A stretch of 64,000 nt of DNA from Paenibacillus protaetiae (GTDB lineage: Bacteria; Bacillota; Bacilli; Paenibacillales; Paenibacillaceae): positions 2,464,001 through 2,528,000 of the forward strand of contig NZ_CP035492.1 in the NCBI RefSeq assembly GCF_004135365.1, given 5' to 3'. Under the pieces are notes generated by a model that did not search any database, was not told the DNA's origin, and saw nothing but the letters and a program-made list of their open reading frames with translations. Position 1 is the first letter of the stretch, and every line of letters starts with the position of its first letter. This document shows positions 1-9,142 of this stretch, one piece after another. The translations under genes were made by a program, and so were the position numbers.

Positions 1-47
1 TCCTATTCAATTCCAAATGCCGTGCCGAAGTCCAGTAAAGCGTTCGC

Positions 48-839
48 CTATTCCAGACAGCGGCTGCGGATCGACTCGATTTTGTCCTCGGTGAGTCCAA
101 ATTCCTCTTCGAAATAAGCTTCCATCGTGCCGTATTTGCTTTCGATCGCACGGAATGCCGCTTCCAGAAACTCAGCGCTTGCACTCATCATCCGTGAGAA
201 AATCGCCATATGCGCTTCGCTTACTTTGCCGGCCAGATGGCCCAGCATTTGCTCATGCATACCGGACAGCGTTTCGTTCGTAATCAGATAGTCTTCGATA
301 ATAATGTCCCTCGGCACGCCAAGCAGCGACAAAATGATCGCGGAGCCGACGCCCGTACGGTCTTTGCCCGCGGCGCAATGATGGACTAGCCCCAACCGTT
401 CCGGATCAGCGAGCAGCTCGATAAGCCGCTTGTAGGACGCGTTGCCGATCGCCATTTCGCCGTACAAGTTGTCCAGCTTGCCGTTATCGAACTGCTCCAG
501 GAAGCTGTCGCTGAACAAATCTTCCGGCGAGCGGTACTGGTTGCCGGCAATGGCCGGAACGCGCACGTTCAGCACGCCTTCCATAACCGGGTCCGGCTTC
601 ATCTCCGCTTCGTCGTCGCTCCGGTAGTCAAATATCGTCTTGATGTTCAGCGTCTTCATAAACGCGATGTCCTCTTCCGTCATGACCGACAAGTCATCGG
701 CGCGGAACAAAATGCCGTATTTCACTTTGCGGCCGTCCGCCGCCGGATAACCGCCCATGTCGCGGAAGTTGCGCGGCCCTTCAAACGGGATAACCCGCTC
801 TGCCGGATAAGTCGAGAAACGCTCCAATACTTGTGTCAT
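48..839 (-). CDS. Tyrosine-phosphatase-like protein (IphP/Tyr_phosphatase family)
   Basis: This is a predicted cytoplasmic phosphatase of the tyrosine/serine phosphatase family related to IphP. The protein is 263 residues. It has NFRDMGG at residues 24-30, typical of the family, and the Cys-x5-Arg phosphate loop HCAAGKDRTG with the nucleophile Cys155 and Arg161. The ATG at 839 is preferred because GAAGGAG lies just upstream; an in-frame start further up would run into phnC. It is the last gene of the phn-type transporter operon, 28 bp after phnC, so it may act on a phosphorylated compound taken up by that transporter. The substrate is unknown. The family call is secure; the link to imported organophosphate is inference. 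Confidence 0.85.
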   Translation of the reverse strand: MTQVLERFSTYPAERVIPFEGPRNFRDMGGYPAADGRKVKYGILFRADDLSVMTEEDIAFMKTLNIKTIFDYRSDDEAEMKPDPVMEGVLNVRVPAIAGNQYRSPEDLFSDSFLEQFDNGKLDNLYGEMAIGNASYKRLIELLADPERLGLVHHCAAGKDRTGVGSAIILSLLGVPRDIIIEDYLITNETLSGMHEQMLGHLAGKVSEAHMAIFSRMMSASAEFLEAAFRAIESKYGTMEAYFEEEFGLTEDKIESIRSRCLE

Positions 840-867
840 TTTCCATTCTCCTTCGTACGCTTTATTT

Positions 868-1653
868 TTATACCGCTTCCGCAGCTTTGCCGTGCATCTC
901 GTGCTCTTTGCCTTCATAAATGTTGAAAATCATTTCATCCGTCAGTTGTTCCGGCGTGCCGTCGAATACTTTCATCCCGCCTTTAATGCCTACAATACGC
1001 GTCGCGTATTTTTTGGCCACGTCCACCTGGTGGAGATTGACGAGGCATGCGATGCCTTGCATGCGGCAGTTGTCATAAATCGTATCCATCACGACTGCGG
1101 ATGACTTCGGATCCAGGGAAGCGATTGGTTCATCGGCCAAAATCAGCTTCGGCTGCTGCATGAGTGCGCGGCTGATGCCCACCCGCTGCTTTTGCCCGCC
1201 GGACAGCTCATCGGCGCGCTTGTACACCTCGTTCTCCAGGCCGACCTTGGCCAGCAGCTCAATAGCTGCAAGCTTGTCCGCTTCGCTGTACCGGCTGAAT
1301 ACGCCTGCCAGCGGGCTCATGTAGCCAAGACGGCCATGCAGCACGTTTTCCAGCACGCTGGAACGGTTAACGAGATTATAATGCTGGAAGATCATGCCGA
1401 TTTGCGAGCGCCAGCGGCGCAGACTGCTTTTGCTCCGGCTAGTCATCGCTTCGTCCAGAAACGAAATCGTCCCGTCCGTCGGCTCGATCAGCCGGTTAAT
1501 GCTGCGCAGCAGCGTCGATTTGCCGGCGCCGCTAGGCCCGATAACCGCGATAAATTCGCCCTGCTCTACGGTCAAATCAATTCCCCGCAGCGCAAACGTT
1601 CCGCCGTTGTACGTTTTGGTCAAACCTTCTACCTTCAATATCGTTGTGGTCAT
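868..1653 (-). CDS. phnC: Phosphonate-type ABC transporter ATP-binding protein
   Basis: This is the ATPase of a PhnCDE-type importer for phosphonate, phosphite or another organophosphorus compound. The 261 residues carry the Walker A GPSGAGKS at 39-46, the signature LSGGQ at 150-154 and the Walker B ILADEP at 171-176. Normal length for PhnC. It lies 16 bp after the second permease gene and 28 bp before the phosphatase gene, so the five genes read as one leftward operon. The exact substrate cannot be told from the ATPase. Confidence 0.9.
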   Translation of the reverse strand: MTTTILKVEGLTKTYNGGTFALRGIDLTVEQGEFIAVIGPSGAGKSTLLRSINRLIEPTDGTISFLDEAMTSRSKSSLRRWRSQIGMIFQHYNLVNRSSVLENVLHGRLGYMSPLAGVFSRYSEADKLAAIELLAKVGLENEVYKRADELSGGQKQRVGISRALMQQPKLILADEPIASLDPKSSAVVMDTIYDNCRMQGIACLVNLHQVDVAKKYATRIVGIKGGMKVFDGTPEQLTDEMIFNIYEGKEHEMHGKAAEAV

Positions 1654-1669
1654 GGCGTTCCCTCCCGGT

Positions 1670-2518
1670 TTATCGTCTCGCCAAGCGGCTGCGGACGCGA
1701 TTGGATATTAATTCGACAGCAAATATAGTCACAAATACAATCACAATGCCCATTCCCAAATTGGCAAAATCATAAAAGGAAATGTAATCCTGCAGCAGGA
1801 CGCCGATGCCGCCTGCTCCCACCATGCCAAGCATGACCGTCTCCGCCACTTCCATTTCGAAGCGGAATGACAAGATCGCCAGAAAAGGTAAAATCAAGCC
1901 GGGCAGCAGCCCTTTAAATACGATCTGCAGCCAGGATGCGCCAACTGCACGCATCGCCTCGATCGTATCGCCGCCGGTTTCTTCAATTTGGGCGGCAAAC
2001 GATTTGACCAGATAGGAAGATGTCGGGAACAAAAGCCCCAGTACGCCTGCCATCGACCCGAAGCCCATGCTGGCCACCGCCAGCAGTACCCAGATCGTGG
2101 TAGGAATGGTGCGGATGATCAGCAATAAATAGCGGAGCAGTCTCCCCGCCCACTTAACGGGCGTAATGTTTTCCGCGATCAAAAAGGATAAGAGCACCGA
2201 AAACAACACGCTGATCGTTACGGTCAAAAAGGCAATAATAATCGAAGTCACCATGCCGTCTGCCAAATCGCCAAACGATTCAAACGAAATCGCCATAAAT
2301 TTGGAGGCGATATTCGGAATGCTGGACAAGCCATTCGTAAACTGATGCCAGCTTAAATCCAGAAATCCGAGGCATACGACAAACAGCAGCGTTGCCGTGC
2401 CAAAAAACAGTCTCGTCTGCAACTTGGTTTTGCGGTGCGATATCGGAATTTTTTTTCCCCGCTTGCGGGCAGGCCGCTCGGATGGAGCGTACCGCGAAAC
2501 GAACGTATTGGGCTGCAT
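1670..2518 (-). CDS. phnE: Phosphonate-type ABC transporter permease (second copy)
   Basis: This is an integral membrane permease of the PhnE type, 282 residues, with a basic N-terminus followed by several hydrophobic segments. The cytoplasmic EAA loop that contacts the ATPase is seen as EAMRAVGASWLQIVFKGLLP. It shares one base with the end of the preceding permease gene (the A of its ATG is the last base of that gene's TAA), which suggests translational coupling. PhnE proteins are commonly encoded as two adjacent copies that form a heterodimer, and that is the arrangement here. Confidence 0.87.
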   Translation of the reverse strand: MQPNTFVSRYAPSERPARKRGKKIPISHRKTKLQTRLFFGTATLLFVVCLGFLDLSWHQFTNGLSSIPNIASKFMAISFESFGDLADGMVTSIIIAFLTVTISVLFSVLLSFLIAENITPVKWAGRLLRYLLLIIRTIPTTIWVLLAVASMGFGSMAGVLGLLFPTSSYLVKSFAAQIEETGGDTIEAMRAVGASWLQIVFKGLLPGLILPFLAILSFRFEMEVAETVMLGMVGAGGIGVLLQDYISFYDFANLGMGIVIVFVTIFAVELISNRVRSRLARR

Positions 2519-3315
2519 TATAAAATACGCTCCCTTACTTTTTGTGTCGTAAATTCAACCGCCAGAATAAGGACGATCAGGATGACGATAATCATCGAAG
2601 CCCTGCCGTACTGGAACAAGTCCATTGCCTGCTTCAAATTGCTGCCGATACCGCCCGCCCCGACAAGGCCCAATATAGCGGAAGAGCGGATATTGATTTC
2701 AAACATAAACAGCGTCCAGGAATAATAACCGGGCATGAATTGCGGAATAATCGCGTGCTTGATAATTTGCAGGTACGTCGCTCCGCTTGCAGACAACGCT
2801 TCTGTCGTTTCTTTGTCCAGTTCTTCAATGGATTCGGCATATACCCGGGCAAGAAAACAAGCGCCAAACAGGACTAATGCGAACAGGCCGGGCATCGTGC
2901 CGACGCCAAAGATGACGACCAGCAGCGAAGCCCATACGAGAAACGGAACGTTGCGGACAAACGAGATGATACCGCGGAACACAATGCGGACAGCCGGATG
3001 CGGCGATGTATTGCGCGCCATCAGAAAGGCGACAGCGAGTCCAAACGCCGAAGCCATGAAGGTACTGACGACCGAAAAGATAAGCGTATCCAGCACCGGC
3101 TTAAAGTAGCTGTCCATATGGGTCATCTTCGGCGGCAAAAAGTCCGAAAATATAAAGTTGAAAAACAACGGAATGCCATTGATAAATTCAGTGAAATCAA
3201 ATTTGATATACCAGATGGAGAAGACCAGCGCTGCTGCCAGCAGGGCGAGCGACATCAGCCGCTTGATCCTCTTTTGCTTTTGAAATAACGGCGATGCCGC
3301 TGTCCCGTTTTGCAT
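2518..3315 (-). CDS. phnE: Phosphonate-type ABC transporter permease (first copy)
   Basis: PhnE-like permease of 265 residues, with a basic N-terminus and then a first membrane segment near residues 17-37. The EAA-type loop reads EALSASGATYLQIIKHAIIP. It follows phnD after 30 bp and runs directly into the second permease. The two PhnE copies are related but clearly diverged, which fits a heterodimeric pore. ATG start at 3315 with a GGAGG-like site upstream. Confidence 0.87.
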   Translation of the reverse strand: MQNGTAASPLFQKQKRIKRLMSLALLAAALVFSIWYIKFDFTEFINGIPLFFNFIFSDFLPPKMTHMDSYFKPVLDTLIFSVVSTFMASAFGLAVAFLMARNTSPHPAVRIVFRGIISFVRNVPFLVWASLLVVIFGVGTMPGLFALVLFGACFLARVYAESIEELDKETTEALSASGATYLQIIKHAIIPQFMPGYYSWTLFMFEINIRSSAILGLVGAGGIGSNLKQAMDLFQYGRASMIIVILIVLILAVEFTTQKVRERIL

Positions 3316-3345
3316 GCCTTCATGGCCTCCTTTTGTTGCGGCTTC

Positions 3346-4248
3346 TTATTTAAGCAAATCTTCAGAGCTTAATTTCAGCTGCTTCGCCACATCACGGATG
3401 TTGTCGAAATCGCTGTCTTTGACTTCTACGAATTTAGCGTCTGCCATACCAAACAGGTTTTGGAAATATTCAGGGTTGTTGTAGCCCAGCAGGAATGCTT
3501 TTACTTTCTGTTTCACTTCATCCGGAACAGTGGAGCGGATGCCGACAGGCGTTGCATTTAACGGGCCGGACTGCGCGATGACACGGTAAGAATCTTTCGG
3601 AATAAGCCCTTTTTGCACAAGCATTTCCGGGTACATGCCCGATACGCCCGCTGCATCATATTGGCCCTTCACGACGCCCAGCACAGCGGTATCATGTTTG
3701 CCGGCAAACTGAATGCTTTTGAAGAAACCAGACTCAAGCTCTTCCGGATCAATGCCCAGCTCATCAACGATCAGCGATTTCGGGAACAGATGCCCTGTTG
3801 TCGATACCGGATCCACGAAGCCCATCGTTTTTCCTTTCAGATCGGCAACGGTTTTGATGTCGGAATCTTTCGGCACGATAATGACGGATGCCGGCGAGTT
3901 CGCAAGCGACGGCATGCTGATGCCGACGATCGGCTCAACCTTCGCGCGGTCTACTGCAACGATATAAGAGAACGGGCCAAACGTCGCCATATCGGCTTTG
4001 CCGTTTTTCATCGCTTCGATAGCTGCGTTGTAGCTGGTTGCTTTATACGACTCGACAGGCAGGCCGATTGCGGCAGAAAGCTTGTCCTCGAAATCTTTAT
4101 TTAATTTTGCCGATTCATCGTTTGCTTCCCCCGGCAAATACGCAATTACGAATTTTTTCATGGTGCCTCCGGACTGGCTCGATCCGCAAGCCGACAAAAT
4201 CGAAACGGCTGCCATCAGGAGCAATACAATGCTTGCAATCTTCTTCAC
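3346..4248 (-). CDS. phnD: Phosphate/phosphite/phosphonate ABC transporter substrate-binding lipoprotein
   Basis: This is the extracellular binding protein of the importer. It has a signal peptide with a lipobox (ILSAC) and so should be anchored to the outer face of the membrane. The mature part is PhnD-like, including the KADMATFGPFSYI and GFVDPVSTTGHLFP segments typical of the family. The GTG at 4248 is chosen because GGAGG lies 7 bases upstream; a TTG 15 bp further upstream overlaps that site. First gene of the operon. Substrate specificity (phosphonate, phosphite or ester) cannot be read by eye. Confidence 0.87.
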   Translation of the reverse strand: MKKIASIVLLLMAAVSILSACGSSQSGGTMKKFVIAYLPGEANDESAKLNKDFEDKLSAAIGLPVESYKATSYNAAIEAMKNGKADMATFGPFSYIVAVDRAKVEPIVGISMPSLANSPASVIIVPKDSDIKTVADLKGKTMGFVDPVSTTGHLFPKSLIVDELGIDPEELESGFFKSIQFAGKHDTAVLGVVKGQYDAAGVSGMYPEMLVQKGLIPKDSYRVIAQSGPLNATPVGIRSTVPDEVKQKVKAFLLGYNNPEYFQNLFGMADAKFVEVKDSDFDNIRDVAKQLKLSSEDLLK

Positions 4249-4476
4249 GTGGTTACCCTCCAATGAGTTGTTGTATTTCCTCTCGAATACAACTTGAATA
4301 CTAGACGTATTTTGTTAACGCGGTGTCATCTGCTTTTGGATGTTTTGTAAAATCAAATTTCGTAAATTTACACATATATTTACGTTTTTTTAACTTTTCG
4401 CCTGGCGGGCATTCATTTTATACTAGCCACACAGGTAACGGAAAAATGGAAGCAGGAAAGGACGTAGGTTCACGTT
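4249..4476. promoter_or_regulatory. Divergent regulatory region between phnD and gntR
   Basis: This 228-bp region separates the two divergent transcription units. It holds two inverted repeats: TTGTATT at 4271-4277 with AATACAA at 4286-4292, and CGTAAAT at 4361-4367 with ATTTACG at 4378-4384. Either could be the binding site of the adjacent GntR regulator. A TATACT at 4419-4424 could be the -10 element of gntR. None has been tested. Confidence 0.45.
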
Positions 4477-5118
4477 ATGAAAGAAGGAGCACCCACATTA
4501 GTAGAAACGGCGTACCGTCACCTCCGTCTTCAACTGATCGACGGGCATATTTTGCCGGGGACGATGCTTTCGGAAAATGATATTGCTTCAGAATTGGGGA
4601 TGAGCAGGACACCGGTTCGCGTCGCGATTTCGCGGCTGGAATCGGACGGACTTGTCCAGTCGCTGCAAAAAAGAGGCGTGCTGGTGAAGGAGGTTTCCTA
4701 CCGGGAATCCATCGAGCTGCTGGAGCTGATCCTTGCCGCGCAGCTATACGCCGCGTCGCTGATGGAGACAGAAGGATTCAAAGAGCTTGCCCGGCTGCAG
4801 GACATATTCCGAAGCCAAGAGGCCGCTACAAAATCCGGCGATTACGCAGCGTATGTGCAGTGCAACCTGAATTTTACGCGCTGCTTTATTTCCAATATCG
4901 CAAATGTTGCGATGCTGAAGGCGCTTGAAGGACCGTTTAATAAAGCCGCTGTGTTTGCGATGGTCAATTACCACAAAACGCCTGATGCGCCGCATTACAG
5001 CGCAACGCCGTTTAACGAAAGCTTGCTGCGGGCGGTAGAAAAAGAAGATTACGCCGAAGTCAGAGCTATTTTGCAGCGATTCTCGCTTAAAGTCCGTGAG
5101 ATGCGGACGTTTTATTAA
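4477..5118 (+). CDS. GntR-family transcriptional regulator
   Basis: This 213-residue DNA-binding regulator has an N-terminal winged helix of the GntR type (residues about 10-70; LSENDIASELGMSRTPVRVA is the recognition-helix region). A helical C-terminal half resembles the FadR/FCD group. It is divergent from the phn-type operon and is the likely regulator of it. An effector is not evident; in FCD proteins it is usually a small organic acid. ATG start with AGG-rich site about 8 bases upstream. Confidence 0.82.
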   Translation: MKEGAPTLVETAYRHLRLQLIDGHILPGTMLSENDIASELGMSRTPVRVAISRLESDGLVQSLQKRGVLVKEVSYRESIELLELILAAQLYAASLMETEGFKELARLQDIFRSQEAATKSGDYAAYVQCNLNFTRCFISNIANVAMLKALEGPFNKAAVFAMVNYHKTPDAPHYSATPFNESLLRAVEKEDYAEVRAILQRFSLKVREMRTFY

Positions 5119-5206
5119 GCGAAGCTGTCTCCTGCGGGGACCGGCCGCTGGTATTCGCGCAGCGATACCGATGGCCAGCATCGGGAGGGCCGCTCATGCC
5201 ATGGCC

Positions 5207-5266
5207 AAAAGCAAAACAAACAAGGCTGATCCGGGAAACCGGATCAGCCTTGTTTGTTTTGCTTTT
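5207..5266. terminator. Bidirectional terminator with a perfect 28-bp stem
   Basis: Arms at 5207-5234 and 5239-5266 are perfectly complementary around a GAAA loop, with A-run and T-run on the outer flanks. It can end both gntR (rightward) and tetR (leftward). The right arm starts before the tetR stop, so the last codons of tetR lie inside the stem. Confidence 0.9.
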
Positions 5267-5885
5267 GTACAAGAGGCAGAAACAGGACATCGACAATCTC
5301 GATAACCGCCTCATCCGTCAGCGGCGTATGCGTGGTAAGCAGCTCGAACCGCAGCAGGTCGACGGGAAGGGCTATGACACGTTCCGGCAGACCTGCGAGC
5401 GTTACTTCTCCCCGCTTCTCGGCGTTCTGCAAAATGTTTTTCATCGCGATCGCGAGCGGATCTTTCGACCGCGGCGGCAGCGTCAGCTTGGCAGGCAGAT
5501 CGTCTCCGTGGTACTCAATCAGCAAGCCGTGAATCGTCTCGGCCCCAATCATTTGTACCGGCTTGATGATCCGATTCAGCAGATCGAGTACGTCCTCTCT
5601 CAAGCTTCCCGTATCGGGCGCGTCAAAGGAAGGCTTGGGCAAATGCTTCATGATGGCGGCCACGATCAGTTTCGCCTTGCTCGGCCACCTTCGGTAGACA
5701 GCCGTCTTATTCGTTTTCGCCCGGACGGCGACCGCTTCCATCGTCAGCTTGGCATAACCGGTCTCCCGCAATTCCTCCCATGCCGCCTGCAGAATGGCGT
5801 TCTCCAGAACCTCTCCGCGCCTCCGCGATCCCGTTGTTTGTTGTTTCTCTTTATTGGAGTTGTGCTCGTGGGACTGTTCCGACAT
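5244..5885 (-). CDS. TetR/AcrR-family transcriptional repressor
   Basis: This 213-residue regulator has a TetR-type helix-turn-helix near residues 25-75 (MEAVAVRAKTNKTAVYRRWP) and a variable ligand-binding C-terminal domain. The ATG at 5885 is chosen over an upstream TTG because GAGAAGGA lies at proper spacing. It is divergent from an MFS exporter, with a long palindrome between them, so it most likely represses both itself and the pump. The inducing ligand is unknown. The end of the gene overlaps the terminator arm. Confidence 0.87.
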   Translation of the reverse strand: MSEQSHEHNSNKEKQQTTGSRRRGEVLENAILQAAWEELRETGYAKLTMEAVAVRAKTNKTAVYRRWPSKAKLIVAAIMKHLPKPSFDAPDTGSLREDVLDLLNRIIKPVQMIGAETIHGLLIEYHGDDLPAKLTLPPRSKDPLAIAMKNILQNAEKRGEVTLAGLPERVIALPVDLLRFELLTTHTPLTDEAVIEIVDVLFLPLVQKQNKQG

Positions 5886-5983
5886 ATGTTGTTCCTTCTC
5901 CCGCAATGTTTTTCATCTGGCAATGCCTCTTTCCTGTAAATAGTATATTGCATTTTCGCTAGAATTATAATATTGTATTGAAA

Positions 5984-6009
5984 TAAGGTACGGTACGTAC
6001 TGTACCTTA
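5984..6009. promoter_or_regulatory. Palindromic operator, probable TetR site
   Basis: A 26-bp palindrome with a single mismatched pair starts TAAGGTACGG and ends CTGTACCTTA. It lies between the divergent tetR and MFS genes, 23 bp before the MFS start and just downstream of a TATAAT at 5966-5971. The symmetry and position fit a TetR-dimer operator that blocks MFS transcription. Confidence 0.75.
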
Positions 6010-6031
6010 AATAGCGAAGAGGTGAACTGGA

Positions 6032-7465
6032 ATGGCTAAAACTCAAGCGGAGACTACTACGCCTCCCAAAGAAAAAATCGACCCGGGCCTATTAAAAGTC
6101 GCACTTATTCTTGTTTTTGGCGCGATCGCTTCCCAACTGGATTCAACGATGGTCAATGTAGCCATCAACTCGCTTGCAATCGACTTGCATAGCACCGTGT
6201 CTGCCATTCAATGGGTAATCACAGGTTATGTGCTGGCGATGGGGCTGACGGTTCCGGTTTCGGGCTGGGCGATACAGCGCTTTGGCAGAAAAAAAGTATA
6301 TATCTTTTCGCTGTGGGTGTTTCTAATCTCTTCGATTTTATGTTCGCTGGCCTGGAACACCGGCAGCCTGATCGGCTTCCGCCTGGTTCAAGGGATTGGC
6401 GGAGGTCTGCTCGTTCCGACGATGCAAAATGTGCTTGTGCAATCCGCAGGCGGACGCAGTCTCGGAAGGCTGATTTCGATTATTAGCATACCGGCGCTGC
6501 TTGGACCGATTCTTGGACCGGTCATTGGCGGGCTTTTGATGGACAATATGAGCTGGCGCTGGATTTTTTACGTGAACATTCCAATTATGCTAATTGCACT
6601 CTGGCTGTCCTGGAAACATATTCCGAAAGACGAAACGGCCAAAAGCAAACCAAAGCTTGACGCCATCGGTCTGCTTCTATTGTCGCCTGCGTTCGCAGGA
6701 TTAATATACGGCATCTCGAAAATCAGCTCTCACGGAGGGTTGTCCTCTGCAGGCGTGCTTGTCCCTCTGGCGGCCGGGCTGGTCCTGATGGCTGCCTACA
6801 TCGTATACGCTTTGCGGGCAAACCGTTCTCCGCTGGTCGATTTGCATTTATTCCGTTCCCGGAATTTCCTGGCGTCTAATATTACGCTGTTTCTATCGGG
6901 CATGGTGATGAACGGGGCGCTTCTGCTGCTGCCGCTTTATTACGAACAGGTCCGCGGAGAAACTGTGCTGGCGACAGGGCTTCTCTTAATTCCGCAAGGG
7001 GTCGGAATGCTTCTCACAAGGAGCTGGATCGGAGGAATGGCGGATCGGATCGGTTCCCGCAATATCGTATTAGCCAGTCTCGGCGTGACGCTGGCGGCTA
7101 CTGTACCGTTTGCCTTCGCGGGAACGGATACAAGCTACTACTTGCTGGGTGCGGCGCAACTGGTGCGCGGAGCAGCTTTAAACGGCATATTAATCCCGAT
7201 CATGGTTTCAGCGTATGAAGGGCTGCGGAAGGAGCAAATTCCTCATGCAAGCATTTCGACACGGATCTTTCAGACGATTGGCGGCGCGTTCGGCTCGGCT
7301 GTTCTGGCGACCGTTATCGCGCATCAATTGACGGGCGGAACAGCCGCGCATTCCATCGCCCATGCCTATCAGCTCGCATTCTGGTGGTCGGCCGGATTTA
7401 CAGCCGCTTCATTCCTTCCGGCAATATTTTTAGCTAACCGCCATTCCGTTAAAGGGAAATCGTAA
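6032..7465 (+). CDS. MFS multidrug exporter, DHA2 (EmrB/QacA) type
   Basis: This is a drug:proton antiporter in the cytoplasmic membrane, 477 residues with about 14 hydrophobic segments. Motif A is visible as GWAIQRFGRKKVY between the second and third helices, and motif C, typical of exporters, as GPILGPVIGG. The first helix has SQLDSTMVNVAI, typical of the DHA2 family. ATG at 6032 has GAGGTG upstream. The adjacent TetR repressor suggests induction by a toxic substrate, whose identity is unknown. Confidence 0.9.
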   Translation: MAKTQAETTTPPKEKIDPGLLKVALILVFGAIASQLDSTMVNVAINSLAIDLHSTVSAIQWVITGYVLAMGLTVPVSGWAIQRFGRKKVYIFSLWVFLISSILCSLAWNTGSLIGFRLVQGIGGGLLVPTMQNVLVQSAGGRSLGRLISIISIPALLGPILGPVIGGLLMDNMSWRWIFYVNIPIMLIALWLSWKHIPKDETAKSKPKLDAIGLLLLSPAFAGLIYGISKISSHGGLSSAGVLVPLAAGLVLMAAYIVYALRANRSPLVDLHLFRSRNFLASNITLFLSGMVMNGALLLLPLYYEQVRGETVLATGLLLIPQGVGMLLTRSWIGGMADRIGSRNIVLASLGVTLAATVPFAFAGTDTSYYLLGAAQLVRGAALNGILIPIMVSAYEGLRKEQIPHASISTRIFQTIGGAFGSAVLATVIAHQLTGGTAAHSIAHAYQLAFWWSAGFTAASFLPAIFLANRHSVKGKS

Positions 7466-7523
7466 TGCGCGCCACTGCAGCGGCGGGCAGGGGTAAACTT
7501 GAATAAAGAACCGCCTTAAAAGC

Positions 7524-7569
7524 GAAACGGCGGCCGCAGAATAACTATTCCTGCGGCCGCCGTTGTTTC
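7524..7569. terminator. Bidirectional terminator between MFS and uxaA
   Basis: A 14-bp stem, arms at 7526-7539 and 7551-7564, GC-rich, lies between two convergent genes and can serve both. Confidence 0.85.
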
Positions 7570-7636
7570 ATTTGCCGGTATTTTTTTGCCATGCACAGGC
7601 CATGCTAAACAGCAACAATAATGGCGAACAGGATCG

Positions 7637-9142
7637 TTACAACATAACGCCGTCCTTGAATATGGCGATTTCCTTGAAACCGTTGCGCTCGTTATGCGTT
7701 TCCGCTTCGCCCGAGGCCAACGCAAAAATTTGGTCCCACAGCTCGTCGGTCAGCTCCTCCATGCTTTTGTCCTCCAGCAGGCGGCCGGCGTTAAAGTCGA
7801 TCCAGTTTTTTTTGCGCTGGGCAAGCTCGCTGTTCGTTGCGATTTTGACGGTAGGCACCGGACCGCCAAACGGCGTCCCGCGGCCGGTCGTAAACAATAC
7901 GATATGCGCGCCCGCGGCCGACAACGCCGTTACCGATACGAGATCGTTGCCCGGCGCTTCCAGCAGGTTTAAGCCCGGCTTCGATACCCGCTCGCCGTAC
8001 GCGACGACATCGGTCACGATCGCATGTCCGCCCTTCTGCGTGCAGCCAAGCGACTTCTCCTCCAGCGTGCTGATGCCGCCGGCCTTGTTGCCCGGCGAAG
8101 GATTCTCATAAATTTCCTGGTTATGGCGGAGAAAATATTGCTTGAAATCGTTGATCAAATGGACGATGTCGCCAAATACCCGCTCATTCGCCGCACGGTT
8201 CATCAAAATCGTCTCCGCGCCGAACATTTCCGGCACCTCGGTCAGGATCGCCGTGCCGCCCGCCGCAACGAGACGGTCCGCCACCGAGCCGACGAGCGGA
8301 TTGGCCGTAATGCCGGAGAGGCCGTCGGAACCGCCGCATTTCAGCCCCAGCTTCAGTTTGGATGCCGGAACGGGCTCGCGTTTAAACGCAGAAGCGTACG
8401 CGGCAAGCTCGTCGATCCGCTCCAGAGCCGCTTCGATCTCGTCTTCTTCCTCCTGCGAACGCATAAACTTTACGCGGTTCGGATCGTATTCGCCGATCGC
8501 TTCCTTGAACGAGTCGATTTGATTGTTTTCGCAGCCAAGCCCAATGACAAGCACGCCTCCGGCATTCGGATGGTTCACAAGCGCAGCCAGCAGCTTTTGC
8601 GTATGCGTCAGATCGTCCCCCAGCTGCGAACAGCCAAACGGATGGGCAAAATGGTACACGCCGTCGACCTGCCCGCGGTATATTTGATCCGCCCGCCTGG
8701 CGATGATTTCGCATGTTTTGTTGATGCATCCGACGGTGTTAATGATCCAAATCTCATTCCGGATGCCTGCTTCCCCGTTCGAGCGGACATAGCCGTTAAA
8801 GGTTCGGGATGCATATACAGGATCTGCGGAAGGCTCCCGCTCAGCAGCGCCGGAAGGCTCGTACGTATAGTCCAGAATGCCGGACAAGCCGGTTTTCATA
8901 TTATGCGTATGAACCCAGCTTCCCGCCGGAATGTCCGCTTTGGCTACGCCAATTGAGTAGCCGAACTTCAGAATATGCTCGCCTTGCTTGACGGCAGAGG
9001 CAAGCACCTTATGCCCTTTCGGCACATCATCGAGCAGCGTGAGCGTAACGCCGCCTTCCAGCTCCAGCTTGCCGCCGGCCTGCAAAGGCTGCAGCGCAAT
9101 AACAACATGGTCCTTATCGTTCAGGCGCACCCAGCTATTCAT
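7637..9142 (-). CDS. uxaA: Altronate dehydratase
   Basis: It converts D-altronate to 2-keto-3-deoxygluconate in galacturonate breakdown. The 501 residues match the family length. An N-terminal SAF-like region (about residues 1-95) is followed by the dehydratase core, with GYVRSNGEAGIRNE, CGGSDGLSGITANP and EVPEMFGAE segments. The ATG at 9142 is chosen because upstream in-frame sequence overlaps uxaB and does not look like protein; the gene overlaps the end of uxaB by 8 bp. Third gene of a leftward operon amidohydrolase-uxaB-uxaA. Confidence 0.92.
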   Translation of the reverse strand: MNSWVRLNDKDHVVIALQPLQAGGKLELEGGVTLTLLDDVPKGHKVLASAVKQGEHILKFGYSIGVAKADIPAGSWVHTHNMKTGLSGILDYTYEPSGAAEREPSADPVYASRTFNGYVRSNGEAGIRNEIWIINTVGCINKTCEIIARRADQIYRGQVDGVYHFAHPFGCSQLGDDLTHTQKLLAALVNHPNAGGVLVIGLGCENNQIDSFKEAIGEYDPNRVKFMRSQEEEDEIEAALERIDELAAYASAFKREPVPASKLKLGLKCGGSDGLSGITANPLVGSVADRLVAAGGTAILTEVPEMFGAETILMNRAANERVFGDIVHLINDFKQYFLRHNQEIYENPSPGNKAGGISTLEEKSLGCTQKGGHAIVTDVVAYGERVSKPGLNLLEAPGNDLVSVTALSAAGAHIVLFTTGRGTPFGGPVPTVKIATNSELAQRKKNWIDFNAGRLLEDKSMEELTDELWDQIFALASGEAETHNERNGFKEIAIFKDGVML

